Source of the DNA: Moniliella sp. 'wahieum'
Lineage: Eukaryota; Basidiomycota; Moniliellomycetes; Moniliellales; Moniliellaceae
Length of the DNA stretch: 64,000 nucleotides
NCBI GenBank assembly: GCA_003971905.1
Contig: RSEE01000038.1
Location: forward strand, 248,001-312,000
Direction: 5' to 3'
Part shown: in pieces, positions 23,229-35,280 of the stretch
Layout of the letters: each line of letters starts with the position of its first letter
Position numbering within the stretch: position 1 is the first letter of the stretch
Notes under the pieces: model-generated
Told to the model about the DNA's origin: nothing
Seen by the model: only the letters and a program-made list of their open reading frames with translations
Database searches by the model: none
Translations under genes and position numbers: made by a program

Positions 23229-23350
23229 ACGATTATCGCCTTCGTATCACCTCACACTCGCCTGTGGGGAGCGCCGGAGCGGAGCACCTTCCGTTACCCC
23301 TACCTTCTCCATCACCCATCACCCTCCATCACCCTCATCCCCCCATCAGC

Positions 23351-24925
23351 ATGGACGCCGTCCAGAAGACCCGCACCCTAAAGGACGACGGCGACCTCGA
23401 CGTTGAAGTCGTCGAGAAAGATATTACTGATCCCGCCTCCTCCTCGGCCGCCTCGTTCAGCACCGGTGCCAAGGGCTTGGGCCTCTTCGCCACCATCGGT
23501 CTTCTGTTTGGCGAGATATACCTCTTGCCATCCTTGCTGAACCGTGGAGCTATGCACAATTGGGCTTTGTGGGTGGCGTGCTGGCTAATGTACTGGTCGG
23601 TGCACTCAATCTGATCACTTCCCTTACCCTCTGGCGCTACTTGCCTCGCTCATCCATCCCAGCGTGGCGTACCCGACATTGGTGCTCACCTCTTCTCCTG
23701 GAATGGCAATCCAAGTCGGTTTGGATGGTATTTGGGCATGTTTCTGCTCATTGTCAACAACGTTTTTATCATGGGCTTTCACACCCTCACTGGTGCTGAA
23801 ATTCTCAACACGTTTGCCTACCACCCGGGCAATGCTTGGTGCACCGTCGCCCTCGCCTCCTTCATCGCCCTTGTCTCCTTCCTGGGCAGCTTGCCCCGAC
23901 GATTCGAACACATTGGGGCGATGGGTATCTGTTCCTCCAGTATGTCTTCTTTTCCGGACCCTGCACAGTCTCTTGTAGACTGTACTAACACCTCATCTCA
24001 GTTTGCATGTGCATCTGCGTTCTCCTCACCCTCATTTTTGTCGGGCGGCAGCACCAACATCCTGCCACGCTCGCTGCCGGGATGCTCCCGTACATTTGAC
24101 AGCCATCGCCCCCCGCGGGCACATCATTTGTTAATGGCAACAATGCTATGCTCAGCATCATCTTCCTCTTGTGGGGCAGATTGTCTACCCTTCCTTTCTG
24201 GCTGAAATGGAGAATCCGCGACGGGACTTCCCTATTGCCGTTGTGGCCCTTACCATTTTCGAATTGGTTGTCTTCTCGGGCGTGGGCGCGTTCATATATG
24301 CCTTCTCGGGCCAGTACACCCAAGCGCCTGCCGTTGCGATTATCAAGAACGAAACCCTGAAGAAGATTGCCTTCTCCTTTGCGATGGTACCAACGGTCGT
24401 AATTGGTTGTATCTACGCCTCGGCCACGGCCCGTGCGCTGTTTGCGGCTATCATGGGCGGTAGGCCAATGGACCACAAGTCGCACCGTGCGTACGCTGTG
24501 TGGGTAAGCATCCTTGTGGTACTTTGGGTCGTCGCTTGGGTCCTGGGCAATGCCATTCCTTCCTTTGGAGACATCGGTGCGTCTCTCTTTCACCTCTGTT
24601 TTTCACTTCCTCTCCCCTCCTTCTTTCGGAACTGTGCACTGACCCTTTTCGCTTTAATTTGCCCAGTCTCTCTCACTTCAGCGCTGTGCGACTCCAGCAT
24701 GGGATTTATTTCTGGGGTCTCGCTTACCTCCAACTCCACCGGGGCCAACTGTGGGTCGGGCAAGGCTGGTTCCGTCGGACTTGCACGGTGTTCAATGCGA
24801 TGCTGATCCCTTGTGGCCTCTACATCCTTGGCCCTGGTATCTATACCTCGGTGCAACAGATCGTCGACGACTACAACACTGGTTCCAAACACCACCCGTT
24901 CACCTGCAAACCAAACAACATTTAG
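23351..24925 (+). CDS. Amino-acid/auxin permease family transporter (Aa_trans)
   Basis: Polytopic membrane transporter of the AAAP family, which moves amino acids across plasma or vacuolar membranes. The start at 23351 (MDAVQKTRTLKDDGD) is followed by an acidic cytosolic N-terminus. Helical segments include LGLFATIGLLFGE, GFVGGVLANVLVGALNLITS, MFLLIVNNVFIMGFHTLTG with AEILNTFAYHPGN, NNAMLSIIFLLWGQIVYPSF, AVVALTIFELVVFSGVGAF and WVSILVVLWVVAWVLG. The family C-terminus reads GLYILGPGIYTSVQQIVDDY. Introns are 23940..24001 (GTATGT, CTAAC branch) and 24577..24666 (GTGCGT). Frame changes occur near 23580-23700, near 24080, and at a T-run at 24709-24711 where one extra T restores the conserved FIFWGLAY. 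Substrate is unknown. Confidence 0.82.
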
Positions 24926-26204
24926 CCTCGCTTCCCTCATCCTGGCTCCCTGTTGATCCTCTTGGCGCAATGAGGACTGCCCCCGTCCTTTTTTTCGGTG
25001 AAAGTGCTTACCCTGCCGTCTACTTCTGCTTCTCCCTTTTCTGCTTCTTCTGCCTTCTCCCCTGCCTACCCCATCTCCTTCGGCCATCCTCGCGACTTCT
25101 GCCGTGAATAATCCGGCTATTTATGTGTTGCCTTTACTCTCCCGCGGGGTACGATCGTGTGGGGTTAGTACCTGCGCCACACATACTACGTAGGCCTACC
25201 TTGGTTCCATAGCCCAGCATGCTCGGTCGCAGCGTCGCCAGTGAATTCCAAAAGGGCACAGGAGATGGCTTCTGAGGACTGTATGCCATTGAGAAGAAAG
25301 ATGGACTGGCGGGTTTTGTATGGCTGTCACCTCGTATTTCGAGAGGGGGGGGGGGCGTGATCGCGGACAGACAGAGGTCGGTCTGAGTGTCAACAACTGA
25401 CATCCAACAGCTCAGGGGACGCGGGTACCATGCGCCCAGTAGGCATCAACCAAGTCGTTACTTTGTATGGGCAATGACGTATGGGATGCACCGCATATGA
25501 AGCGGCTGTGTGTAGTGGGATGAACGTTGAGGTCAAGGAGAGGAGCCTGCAGGTTTGTTTAAACCATTCGGGATGACTCAAATGTTGAACGCTGATGTGC
25601 GCTACGTCGACGCACCGCCCCAAAGAATGGTTACGAACTACTAGTACGATACAATCGGAGAGAAAGCTTGTGTGTCCCAGGCCAGTTCAATCCGTGTTTC
25701 AGCCAGCGGAGCTTTCAGCGTATAACCAGGGATTCTAAAGGGTACTGAAGGGGAAGAAGGGTGGTGCATAACAGGGATAGCTAGGGATGAGGATATCATT
25801 GGAAAAGGAACCATATGGAGATCCCAGTCAAGAGGGGGATCCTGTGTGCCATAGTAAAGGCAATCGGTATGAGTAGTAGCTTCCTGGAAGGAGGGAAGAA
25901 GAGGAAGGCAGATCAAGGAAACCAGGGATGAAACAGAAAAGACAAGGAAGGTGAGGGTGAATGAAAACGAAGGCAGGGATGAGACAAGGGGGGGTGAGTG
26001 GATGGATGAAACGGGAGAAGAACATAATCGGGATGAGGATGCGGAAGATGAGGATGGAGAAAGCCCAAAGCATGGTGAAAAAGCCCAAAAGCCAAACCAA
26101 GTAAAAAAAGATATGATGAACTGAGCAAGCACACGAACGAGACAAGTGCATGTTATACTGTGAAGGAGGGGTGGGGTGCACTGCTCATGGGGACATGGGT
26201 ACCC
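24926..26204. other. Convergent spacer, purine-rich plus strand
   Basis: This lies between the 3' ends of the transporter and the kinase. The stretch 25640-26130 is purine-rich on the plus strand; its minus-strand open frames are Ser/Phe/Pro-rich and look like base bias, not protein. No gene or RNA is supported. Confidence 0.5.
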
Positions 26205-29200
26205 TTAAGATACACAGAGCAGAGGCGATTGGCGACTTTGCGCTGAACGGCGAACGGCGCACGGCGAACGGCGCACCGCAAACGATGTTAGGTGTGGAAA
26301 CAAAATGTTGAGCGCTATCCCCGGCACTTCAACCCCGACGGCGTACGGGAGGGAGGAGGGAGACGTGCGCACACCCAGGACCGAGGACACAGGACCCGTC
26401 GAAGGCGACAGCTCGGTCCCGAGCGCGTGATGATCCCATCCTGGCCCCATCCCCGAAGCAAGGGTATGACATGGCGAGCGGGAGTAGGAGCCCGTGGTAG
26501 TGGTGGCGGTGAGGCAAGTCGACTGGGACACACCCGAGCCCAACAGCGGGGTCGACCGCAGGCTGCCACCCGAGACCGATCCCGAGGCCGATCCCGGGGC
26601 CGACCCTAATCCCAATAACGTAGATCCCAACGTTGAGCTTAGCCCGAGCCCAGACCCCGACAGCGACCCGCAGGCCGACGCCGACGGAAGAGAAGCCGCC
26701 GACCCTTCGGGCGACAAAGCCCGAGCGCGACGGCGGAACAAAGAAGCCGGATGCGCACGGAAACTGAACCCGGCCACATAGTTCCGTAGTTGTTATACTC
26801 GGGTCTTCGTCCGCATCGGCAAACTGACTCTCTCGGTCCTCCGACCTACGTTGGCCGTATTCCTCTGCATCGTCAAACGCGCCACTGTCCAGAGGCGGGG
26901 GCGAAGCTGGGGCGTACCACCGCCCCGTAGGCGATATGTAGGATCGAGGTGGGAATGGGATCGTAGCCGGAGGGGTGGATGTACGTGTAGGTGAGAGTGC
27001 GGGTTGGGTCGTGGTGATGTCGAACAGGGGAGGCGAGCCAGAAGCAGGTTCCCACACGGGCAATGGTGATGTCAGTGCTGGGGATGGCGGAGCAGAGCAG
27101 GGGTCAGGACGAGAAGCAGAGGACTCCAGGGAGCGGCGTGAAGTTTCTCCCTGATCTGGCACAGGCGTAGCGCATGAGGCCTTGAGTGAACGAGGCGTGG
27201 TGTGGAGGGGGTTGCAGTAGGCAGCAGCTCTTGGGCATCCTGCGTCTTCTCGGGGAAAGGTCGCAACGAGCGGGCCGAGTGGACATGGCGCATAATGTGC
27301 AATTTGCGCCTCCGACCACCCTTTTCCACCAGAGGGGGATCCTGGGTCGTGGTCGGATCTCCAATATGGCCGTGGAAGGAAGACTTGGGCGACGGCTGAG
27401 CGGGCGTGTCGACCGACGTTCGACGTACGCGCCCAGCAAGCCGAAGAGACGAGTTGGAGTTGGGTCGAGTTAACTGTCGGAGACGTGCAGGAATCAAAGA
27501 GGCAAGGGACCGCTTGGGATCGTTCTTGCTGTCGGAATGGGATGAACTGGTGATGGAACAGGGGGTGGTGGTGATCGCACTTTCATCCGAGAGAGACGAG
27601 GCGGAACTTGGGTCGGAGCCGATGGGGGCGGTTTCCAACTGGGCGAAGGTTGTGTGGAGGGTTGTGTAGATGCGGTGGAAGAGTGGTACAGTTACCATCA
27701 GGTGAGAGAGAGAGCGGCAGTCATCGCGTTGGGAAGACAAAGGCAGTAGTGGGGACGGACTAGAAGTACGAATGGGGTCGGGGAAAAGGGACTGGAGAGC
27801 CGGTCGTCCCCCTTTCCCACGCGAAGGAAGCGACTCGAATGGTCGTGAAGAAGTGGTGTCATTGCCGGAGACTGCTGTACCCAAAGAGATGGTATTCGGC
27901 TCGTCTACCGTGAGCGTGGTGGCAGTGCGTCTAGCACCTGGGTCGCATCTGCTGGTCCCACTGATGCGGACGTAGCAGAACGTCCTTTACTGTACGACCG
28001 CATCCGGACCAGTTGGCTCTTGACCAACGTGCCCAACTGAATGGACCCTTGTGATTCCGCCCGGGAGCGTGAGCCGGTTGGAATGTCCATGTTTTTCCAA
28101 GCCGGGCTGGAGTTCAAGCCCAAAGATAGGGTAGGACGGTGGTTTGACCATTGAAGCTCAACGCGCGCAGCTTGCTTGTCGACACGCTCTTTTTCCCAAT
28201 CCGCAGAGAAGGGTGGGCCGCCTTGATCGCCTGGTGGGGGGCGGCGCGTCGGAGGTGTAAATGGGTACATACGGATCAAGTCCCGGGTCGGTGGCGTCGA
28301 GCCAAATGGTAGGATTGGCCATACCAGAAGTAATCCAAGGATGGGATTTGATCTGGTCAAGTGGCATGCGAGCGTCCGGATCCTTTTCCAGCAACCCATC
28401 AAGCAGGGTCCAAAGCGCACGCGCATCTTGACCCAATCTCCCTGGTCCACATCCTCCTCCTCATTCTCCAACGCTTGCATCACCGTTGGCGACGGAGGGA
28501 AGCCCCAGGGTCGGTCCTGTAGTTGCGCGTAGCGGCTGATGCTGATGGAGGACACGCGTTCTTGTTCTTCAACGGCCGATTGGACCCGGCTCGCATCCCA
28601 TCTGCGTGCGCGGGGCCCCACAAGTACCTGATCGGCTCCCATGGTGGCAGGAATGGCATAATCGTACCATGGAATCACTGAAAACAGCGCAAACTCACTG
28701 GCCGAGTCAAAGGGGAGGGTAGCAAAGAGCAAGCAGTACAACGTCACGCCCAAGGCCCAAATATCGATCGCCTCGCTGATTCGAGGCGGCTGTTCCCGGC
28801 AGCTTGGCCTGGGTTCGGACTCGGGAGGAGCAAGGGCACCCAAAGCATGGCACTGTTGCGTGCTCAATGGACACGCATCAGTCAAGCACAGTTCCGGTGC
28901 CAAAAATGCAGGCGTGCCCGCGGTGCGCGACAATTCTTGCTGGTCAGCCGCATCGAGATCGGCTGTGTGTGTTGACACTGGGTTGCTCACCAAAAGAGGC
29001 TCGGCCATCTCGTCGTACTCTAGTGACTGCCCACCGCGCTGAAACAGGGGCGCACTAAAGTGACTCACACCAAAGTCAGAGATCTTGACGTGAGTACGAC
29101 GGGCGTCGGTCCAGAGTAGATTGGCTGGCTTGAGGTCCCGGTGGATGATACCGTTGTAATGCAGGTACTGCAGCCCACACACCACATCCCTCCCGATCTG

Positions 29201-29889
29201 CCGCACCGTTTCCACTGGCAAAAGGGGGTGGCCAGTCGTCTCACGCCAGCACACTTCGCCGCCCGATAAGTATTCCATCACTTTTTTCAGTAGTGGTATT
29301 GTTGAACGAAAAGGAAGATGTTACGTTGCAACAACGGTCAGTACTTCTTCAATTGAAACCCACCCTAGGAAGGGGACACGTACCCATGAAGATTTTCTTG
29401 CTCTGGGGATCGTCCATCACTTCGAGTAGACGGACGATGAATTGGCTGGAACACTTGCGAAGAATAGCTAGTTCGCGAAGGACTTTATCGTCCGTCGCGC
29501 GAGGAGCAGGGGCAGGGGTGGGCAGAGCAGGCAGCGGAGAGGGGCCCCGGGCGTACGGCTGACGGGGAGACGACGTAGGACGTGGTCGCTGCCAAGACGG
29601 CGGGGGGAGGAACGGTTGACAATCTTGATGGCAGCGGTTGTGCCGGTGGTGGTGTCGCGGGCCATGCGGACGCGACCATGGACGCCCCGCCCAGTTCGGA
29701 GAGAAGGAGGTACTGGTTGACCATCCGATGGCCCGATGTCGGATGGGACCCCATGGCAATCGACGAGGTCTCCCGCACGCGGGCCGGGGGAGGGGAGGGG
29801 GCGCGCTCAGGCGGAGCGACATGGGCCGATTGAGGCGTACGGAGGAGATGCTGCGGGAGGAGGTGGACGGGCAGAAGGAGGGGAATCAA
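26205..29889 (-). CDS. SAK1/CaMKK-type protein kinase (Snf1-activating family)
   Basis: Ser/Thr kinase related to fungal Sak1/Tos3/Elm1 and Ssp1, which phosphorylate the activation loop of Snf1/AMPK. From the start at 29889, VNQYLLLSELG opens the kinase fold near 29720. AAIKIVNR holds the ATP-binding Lys, then VLRELAILRKCSSQFIVRLL and DDPQSKKIFM. Next come VMEYLSGGEVCW (near 29280), the catalytic HRDLKPANLLW (29112-29146), SDFGVSHFS (near 29065-29090), TAGTPAFLAPELC (near 28890-28930) and IDIWALGVTLYCLLFA (near 28720-28765). The substrate-side lobe ends near 28310 (SHPWIT). A long Ser/Pro/Thr-rich tail continues in changing frames to about 26205, more than half of the protein. Splicing and frame errors break the 5' half and the tail, so the tail's end is uncertain. 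Confidence 0.83.
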
Positions 29890-30490
29890 ATGCGGCTTGG
29901 GGCCAGGCCCACTGCGTGGGGCAGACCGTGCACGGTCTCTTGCACGGTGTGTGGGTTGGCGTTGAGCAGTCTAGCTGACCAGTGAAAAAGATCAAGACGT
30001 GCGAGCTGAGCGGCAGAGCGCTGCTGCGCTGATCGCAGCATGCCATGCATATGCCACAGACATCACCGCTGGGCCTGACAAAGCCGAGCCGCAGAACACA
30101 AAAGCGCCAGGGCACTCCTGTGCCTGGGCAAGGGGAGCCGGGGCAGCAGCCTGGACGCTATAGTACGTTGGATGTTGGACGGGAGGCAGCCGACGCATGA
30201 TGCAGAATGCATGATGCAAGGTGCTGCCTCAGACTCAGATGTGAGTACTGAGTCTCAGACCGCAGCCCCCCCCCCGCAGGCCGCAGAGCACAGTGGGCGG
30301 GGCGGGCGCCAGGGCTGCTGCGCCAGTCGGCACAAGCGCCATGCAGCGTGCCGCCTGCAGGCCACCCAGCGTCCAACGCACCCCATGCCCCACACTGCCG
30401 GCACGCGCCCTCGGCCGACGTTCACACCCTCCCACGCCCCTGGCCCGAGGCGCTGGCCTGAGCGCCTGAGTGCCTCAACTCCCCGACATG

Positions 30491-30546
30491 CTGACATGTC
30501 ACATGTCACTGTCACATGTCACCGGTCACCGGTCACCGCCGCAGAT
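30491..30546. repeat. Heptamer array, CATG then CCGG cores
   Basis: TCACATG units change to TCACCGG units in 7-base register apart from one 6-base unit. TGACATGTCA at 30492 is a perfect 10-base palindrome. Confidence 0.85.
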
Positions 30547-30649
30547 CTCACCCCTGCCTGAAACCCCGCCAGGGCGCGGGTGGGTGCGCCACCACTTCCA
30601 AATTAGCGCCAGACCACACCGCCCTCCTCCAGTCCCGCCGAGAGCGACT

Positions 30650-30692
30650 TGAGGCCTGACGCCTGACGCCTGACGCGTGACGCGTGGCGTAT
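30650..30692. repeat. Heptamer array, GGCC to CGCC to CGCG
   Basis: Six units start at 30650 with cores GGCC, CGCC, CGCC, CGCG and CGCG, then TGG-CGTA. The non-palindromic CGCC sits between two palindromic cores and looks like a one-step intermediate. Confidence 0.85.
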
Positions 30693-31190
30693 GCAATGAT
30701 CGAGACAGGCGACAGGCGACCCTTGACGATCGCGTGACCGTGCGCGTGACTAGTGACTACTGGGCAACCCCACCAGCAAAGCGTTGGCCTGCGCTAGCTC
30801 TGTGCCTCTGTTTACACGTTACCAATGTTTACCGGATAGACTAAGGCAACTAGGGTCCACACTGCTTACATATCGATCGCCCCCCCTTCGCTCGTTTCTT
30901 TTCAGCCGCGCAAGAATCCCCAGATCCCCCCCCATCGACCATCGACCATCCTTTTGACCAACCAACCCGTTTCCCTATCGCTGGGCTTACAAGCCCACAG
31001 CAATACCTCTTTTGGGCCTCTTCACATGTCACATGTCGCCCCCCCCTTATTCCTTTCCCACAACAAGCCAGCAAAACCAGGCTACTCCCTCAAGGGGGTT
31101 TGGTAAGTCCTAAAGTCGTAACTGAGTACTACGGCCCGCCCCTCAAGCTCCTTAAGCAAGGTGCCGCCACCGAGGACCATAATTTTCTTA

Positions 31191-31215
31191 GTAACTAGTA
31201 ACTAGTAACTAGTAG
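31191..31215. repeat. ACTAGT heptamers with A spacer
   Basis: Three GTAACTA units: the palindrome ACTAGT joined by a single A instead of the usual G or C. The palindrome is kept while the spacer differs. Confidence 0.75.
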
Positions 31216-31276
31216 TTCATCATGCAGCGTATGCATAACGAGAAGACCACCGGGCCTACGGCCCGGTCTGCTGTGT

Positions 31277-31357
31277 CGCCACCTTAGCCACCGTTCCCCC
31301 GTCGCCACCTTAGCCACGTTCCCCTGGCCCATCATCGCCACCGTAGCCACCGTTCCA
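31277..31357. repeat. GCCACC/TTAGCCAC minisatellite
   Basis: Three imperfect copies of a unit of about 22-26 bases built from CGCCACC, TTAGCCAC and GTTCC, starting at 31277, 31303 and 31336. It is followed by GGTGGC-rich simple sequence to about 31450. Confidence 0.7.
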
Positions 31358-31621
31358 AGCTGGAACCCATCCACGCTGGAAAACAATACCACCGATACGT
31401 GCTGGCTGGCGTGGCTGGCGGCGCCCCCGGTGGCTGCGCCACCGGTGGCTTACGCAATGCTGATGTAAAACAGTGGTGCACACCCCGTTCGGGATTCTAA
31501 TATAACATTGAGATGGTAAGGGGCAGCGGAGGTGCGGTCTGGTGTGGTGGTGTGGTGGCGGGCATGTTTTGTTTGGTGTCACATGGCAGGTCTAAGTCGA
31601 CCTGATGCCCTTACCAGTAGA

Positions 31622-31910
31622 CCCTGAGGCTCAGGCTGGGGGGGGGTGACGCGGAAGCGCTGAGGGGAACCGGTGACCTGGGACACCTTTGCCTGTGGAT
31701 CATCGACAGTCATAGCCCCTGAGGCCTGAGGCCCCGATTACAGATCTGAGAGGGCCTAAGAATCCTGCCGGCCTGAGGTCTGCCTGAGGTGAGTGACTAG
31801 TATAGTGACTAATAGTGACTAGCCTGATGCTCAGGCCCAGGCCTGAGGCCTGACTAGCTGACTAGTGAGACCGGTGACCTGGCCTGGAAGCGCGCGCTCC
31901 CCGTGATCGC
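31622..31910. repeat. Mixed heptamer cluster (GGCC, CTAG, CCGG)
   Basis: Within 290 bases, AGGCCT, ACTAGT, ACCGGT and AGATCT palindromes recur with one-base G or C spacers, including TGACTAGTGA at 31859..31868. No coding potential. Confidence 0.75.
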
Positions 31911-32819
31911 GTGACCGGTCCCGGTCCTGCCCTTAGAACTCCCATCCTTTTTGTCGGTTTGTCTGCAGCTGCAGACTAGCTAGCTGATATATATTTTTGG
32001 TAAAAGACTTCAAGCTTCACTACCTTACCGATCACATTTCCGAGTTAGTTGATGTCATTTTTTGTCTTTGTGTGTATACGGGTGTGGGTGGGGTTTTTTT
32101 TGGCAAAGCGCCTCGTTTCGCGAATATACTTGCGGTGTCATGCATGTCAGCCCGACTTGTTACGCTCTACGGTGGACCCCAGATGGTCCATTCAAGCGAA
32201 GGCCCGCCGGCTCCGCACATGCCCAGTAGAGCGTGCTCCGCAGGCCAACCAAGGGTGATGATGGTTGGTTAAATTAGGTACGGTGGCCCGAAGGGCCACA
32301 TATGCATCCGCGCGAGACAATAGTCGCCCCCCACCTAAGTCCAAGTCGGCTGGCCAAACTAGGCCACGGAGCTTCCAGTGTCTTTGCGACGACTGTCGCA
32401 TCTGTCCCCGTTTCTCCTTTTCCTTTCTCGGTCGCGCCTGCGGCGACCAACCCCTCTTTTGACGTGTCTTCCTTTCTACACACCTCTCTTGTATCCGTTT
32501 CCCTTTTGATCTTGCCTGTACCACTGGTTGATCGGGATCATTTCCCCGACCTTCCATTCTCTCATCATCTACCGTCTCCACGGTCACCCCCTCCCGCTAT
32601 ACTGTCCGACTACTCCTGTCCGTTTTCCAGCCAATTGATCCAGTACAGGCGGCCTCCTCTCCTCTTAGCTCCCGCCTCCTCTGCCGACCTCGTCCTCCAG
32701 CACTCCATCAGTCCAGGGCGCGAGCCCTCCTTCAGCCGCGTCTCGATTTCCAGTCTCTGTCCGGTCTCAGTTAAGGCAGTGTTTGACCGCCACTGCCTCC
32801 TTTCGTCCCTAAGTCCCGG

Positions 32820-33230
32820 AGGCTTCAGACACGTTACTACACACAGCCAAGCCGGTGCAGACGCAGCCTTGTCATAAAAGTGCAGCCGCCCTACCAAGAC
32901 CTCTCTTCGTCCCTATAGCTCCGCTCGAATCCACCAACTATAGCTCAAGCCCGAAACTACCGTGAGTCAACCTACCGTCTCCCAAGGGACGTACCCCCAA
33001 ACCCCAGGAGAGCCCCCTGGCGGGGCCCGCCCCGTAACATGGCTACTGCCCTCAAGGGCTGAACCTCGGATCGGACGAAGCTTGTGCGACTGAATCACCC
33101 AGAAGACTCGTGCGAAGACTGGTGCGATCAGCGCCGTGAAGGCAGGAAAGAGCTGGTGACTCAGGATCAGCACGTCCCTATAGGATAGTTGTCAAAACCA
33201 TTGTAGTTCTTGACCATCTCGATCATCAGA
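32820..33230 (+). mobile_element. Relict dispersed element, family 1, copy A
   Basis: It shares three collinear blocks with 48960-49370: GGCTTCAGACACG near 32820, CTACCGTGAGTC near 32957 with a C-rich stretch after it, and TTGTAGTTCTT near 33201. Spacings between blocks are about 132 and 249 bases here against 128 and 245 in the other copy. It is well diverged and broken, so old. The class cannot be told from these remnants. Confidence 0.55.
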
Positions 33231-33779
33231 TAACCCACCACTCTACCCATATCCCGCTGACCTTCCCTAGACCATCCCACCCTCCTGAGAATTTTTCAGA
33301 CTATAGCCTCGATCTTGGACCCTTATCAGGCGCTCAGGCATCCGTCCAAGTCACAGTAGAGACCTCCTCTGACGATCAGACCTCAGCGAGGCCTTCTTAT
33401 AGGCTGAGAGCTGAGGAACCCTGCTAAACCACTTTTACACTGCGCGGTATAGTATCATAGGCAGTTCATCGCGTGAATCCAAAACGTCCCTTCGGTAGGC
33501 CTTGTTCAGAGTCGATTAATCCGTCCTTAATCCAGGAGATCTGCAATCTTATTGGAGAGTTCTATTCGGAGATCAGCTTCTGGGTTACTTGATTCGAAGG
33601 CGCGGCAAGTGTGTGGGGCCCATTGATCCTGTTGAACCGTTTGAAACTGTAACGTTGGTGTCCACATGTAAGTGTTGATGGCGTCGTAGGAGAATGGAGA
33701 ATGTGGTTCTAGGGGAAGGTGCAAGAGGCTCTACATAAGCGGTATGGTCTAATGTGGCCTAAGAGAATACGAACAATGA

Positions 33780-33960
33780 GGTATAATCTCTATATTGTAA
33801 CCATGTCATTGACAGTGTTTACTAAAGCTGGGACAAAGTAAACCGACCTACTCATCCGGAGCGTGTGTTGCTTTTTGTTGTTGGCGCCAAAAAACCGTTT
33901 AGAGAACCAGGGAATTCGCCAGCAGATCATGGATGCGGGCGCAAAGGAACCGACGGAGAA
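33780..33960 (-). mobile_element. Relict dispersed element, family 2, copy A
   Basis: Read on the minus strand it matches 49660-49860 in order: a GATCT-GCTGGCGA block, TTTGGCGCCAACAAC, a CCGGATGAG block, TTTGTCCCA and a TGGTTACAA block. The TGGCGCCAAC motif recalls primer-binding sites of LTR elements, but no reverse transcriptase or LTR pair was seen, so the family is not fixed. It is an old, broken fossil. Confidence 0.55.
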
Positions 33961-35221
33961 GAAATGGATGTAATAGCGCACAGGTAGAGAGAAATAAGAG
34001 GCCACAAATAAGTCAAAAAGTAGAAGTGACTGGCCTTTAGCCCCCCCCTTCCCATAAGGAAAGTGGCGGAAGGAACTTGTTGCGATATGCACGGGCCATT
34101 ACACGGTGTGGTCTTCATGATATTATACAGAGAGAGACGTTGATGGTCGCACTACAGTATGGAGAAAGAGACAGTAGATGGGAGGGCTTTTTGCTCGGAA
34201 AACAGGAGTATAGCATTATACGAAAATGGCGGATATGAAAAGGATCCACAGCAGGCGCTCGTTGGTGTTCAACTCCCCCGCACGTATCGATTCGTTTGCG
34301 AAGTGTTGACTGTGATCCTCCGGCTCCCAGCCGGTAGACCAAGTTCGCTTCGGTTCCATCGGCTTCCACGCTGCAGGTGTCCCAGCATGTCACTGTCCCT
34401 TGCCCAGCATTCTATACTGTCCTCTGTTTGAACTGGCCCTGTGCCTAGTCCGGCCTCCCATATAGATGCCCCTGTACCCAGACCCAACTCTAGTTCTAAT
34501 CCATCGCCTTCTCCTCATCCTTCTACCCGTCCGGCTCCCTATAGACTAACAAGAAGCCCTCATTTTTCCTCCATTTCTGGGTCATACTATATTACCAAAA
34601 CTTACCGCTGAGTGTTGTCATTTATTGTTTCTTTAGTGAGCTACTGTACAGAGTTCCTCTGAGCTTTCCCTCTCCCCCGTCAGATCGATCCCGTCTCTTC
34701 TTTTCCTTTGTTCTCTTCTCCACCGTATATCGCACCTACTATATATTTTTGAAGAATTGACAATTGGCTCGTTTTAGTTCTCTACAAAAAAGGTGATGCC
34801 GTCTAATTGTGATACTAAAAGGAGACCTCCTTCTCCCGACACCCACCGCTTTCTTCATCTCTACCAAGTTCTTCATTCTTCCGAGCCTCCCCGTCCCAGC
34901 GACTTAGTGCCGTGTGCATACTTGCACTTACTCTGCAGAGTGCTATCACACCTATATATGTTTTCTAGTCTCTGCTATGGTACGCTTATCATTCTGGGCC
35001 CGTCTTGATGCCGAAGTGCTGTGTGCGTGAGCCGGGCGGTATCACAGCAAGGATGGGATGTGGACCCATCTTCGTCGGTCTGCTCTGGAGATCTGAAGTG
35101 GCTAGTTACAAGTCACACGGGGACTGTGGTACAGACCCGGGCGGTGGAGGAGGAGAGTGGATGAGAGGTACTTTTCCCCGTTTTCTTCCTCTTGGGAGCT
35201 TGACGCTGGAATGTCTTCTGC

Positions 35222-35280
35222 ACGTGATCGATGACCGACCTGATCGGTGCCCATCGATGATCGATCATCATGCATCACAG
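35222..35280. repeat. TCGA/TGCA palindrome cluster
   Basis: TGATCGA units in both orientations, forming TGATCGATCA, pass into TCATGCA units. Confidence 0.7.

Larger units (their letters stand above)
20979..23350. other. Gene-free region with purine tracts and heptamer arrays
   Basis: No supported gene. It holds a strongly purine-rich strand at about 21090-21220, a GCGC-core cluster at 21869..21898, a clear heptamer array at 22107..22162, a TGAACGT-type array at 23188..23228 and TC-rich leader sequence just before the transporter start. Confidence 0.55.

Noticed and set aside
25641-26181. Minus-strand hydrophobic open frames resembling a small membrane protein
   Set aside because: Overlapping frames are all Ser/Phe/Pro/Leu-rich because the plus strand is purine-rich; no start context, conservation or splice support.
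26215-26285. GGCGAACGGCGCAC-type repeat as a separate minisatellite
   Set aside because: Only about two to three imperfect units at the end of the kinase tail; it may be coding low complexity.
30741-31910. CRISPR-like reading of the short direct repeats
   Set aside because: Units are 7 bases, head-to-tail without spacers of constant length, and the genome is eukaryotic.
33790-34092. A 100-codon minus-strand frame as a host gene
   Set aside because: It overlaps the relict element match with 49640-49870 and is better seen as part of an old dispersed element.
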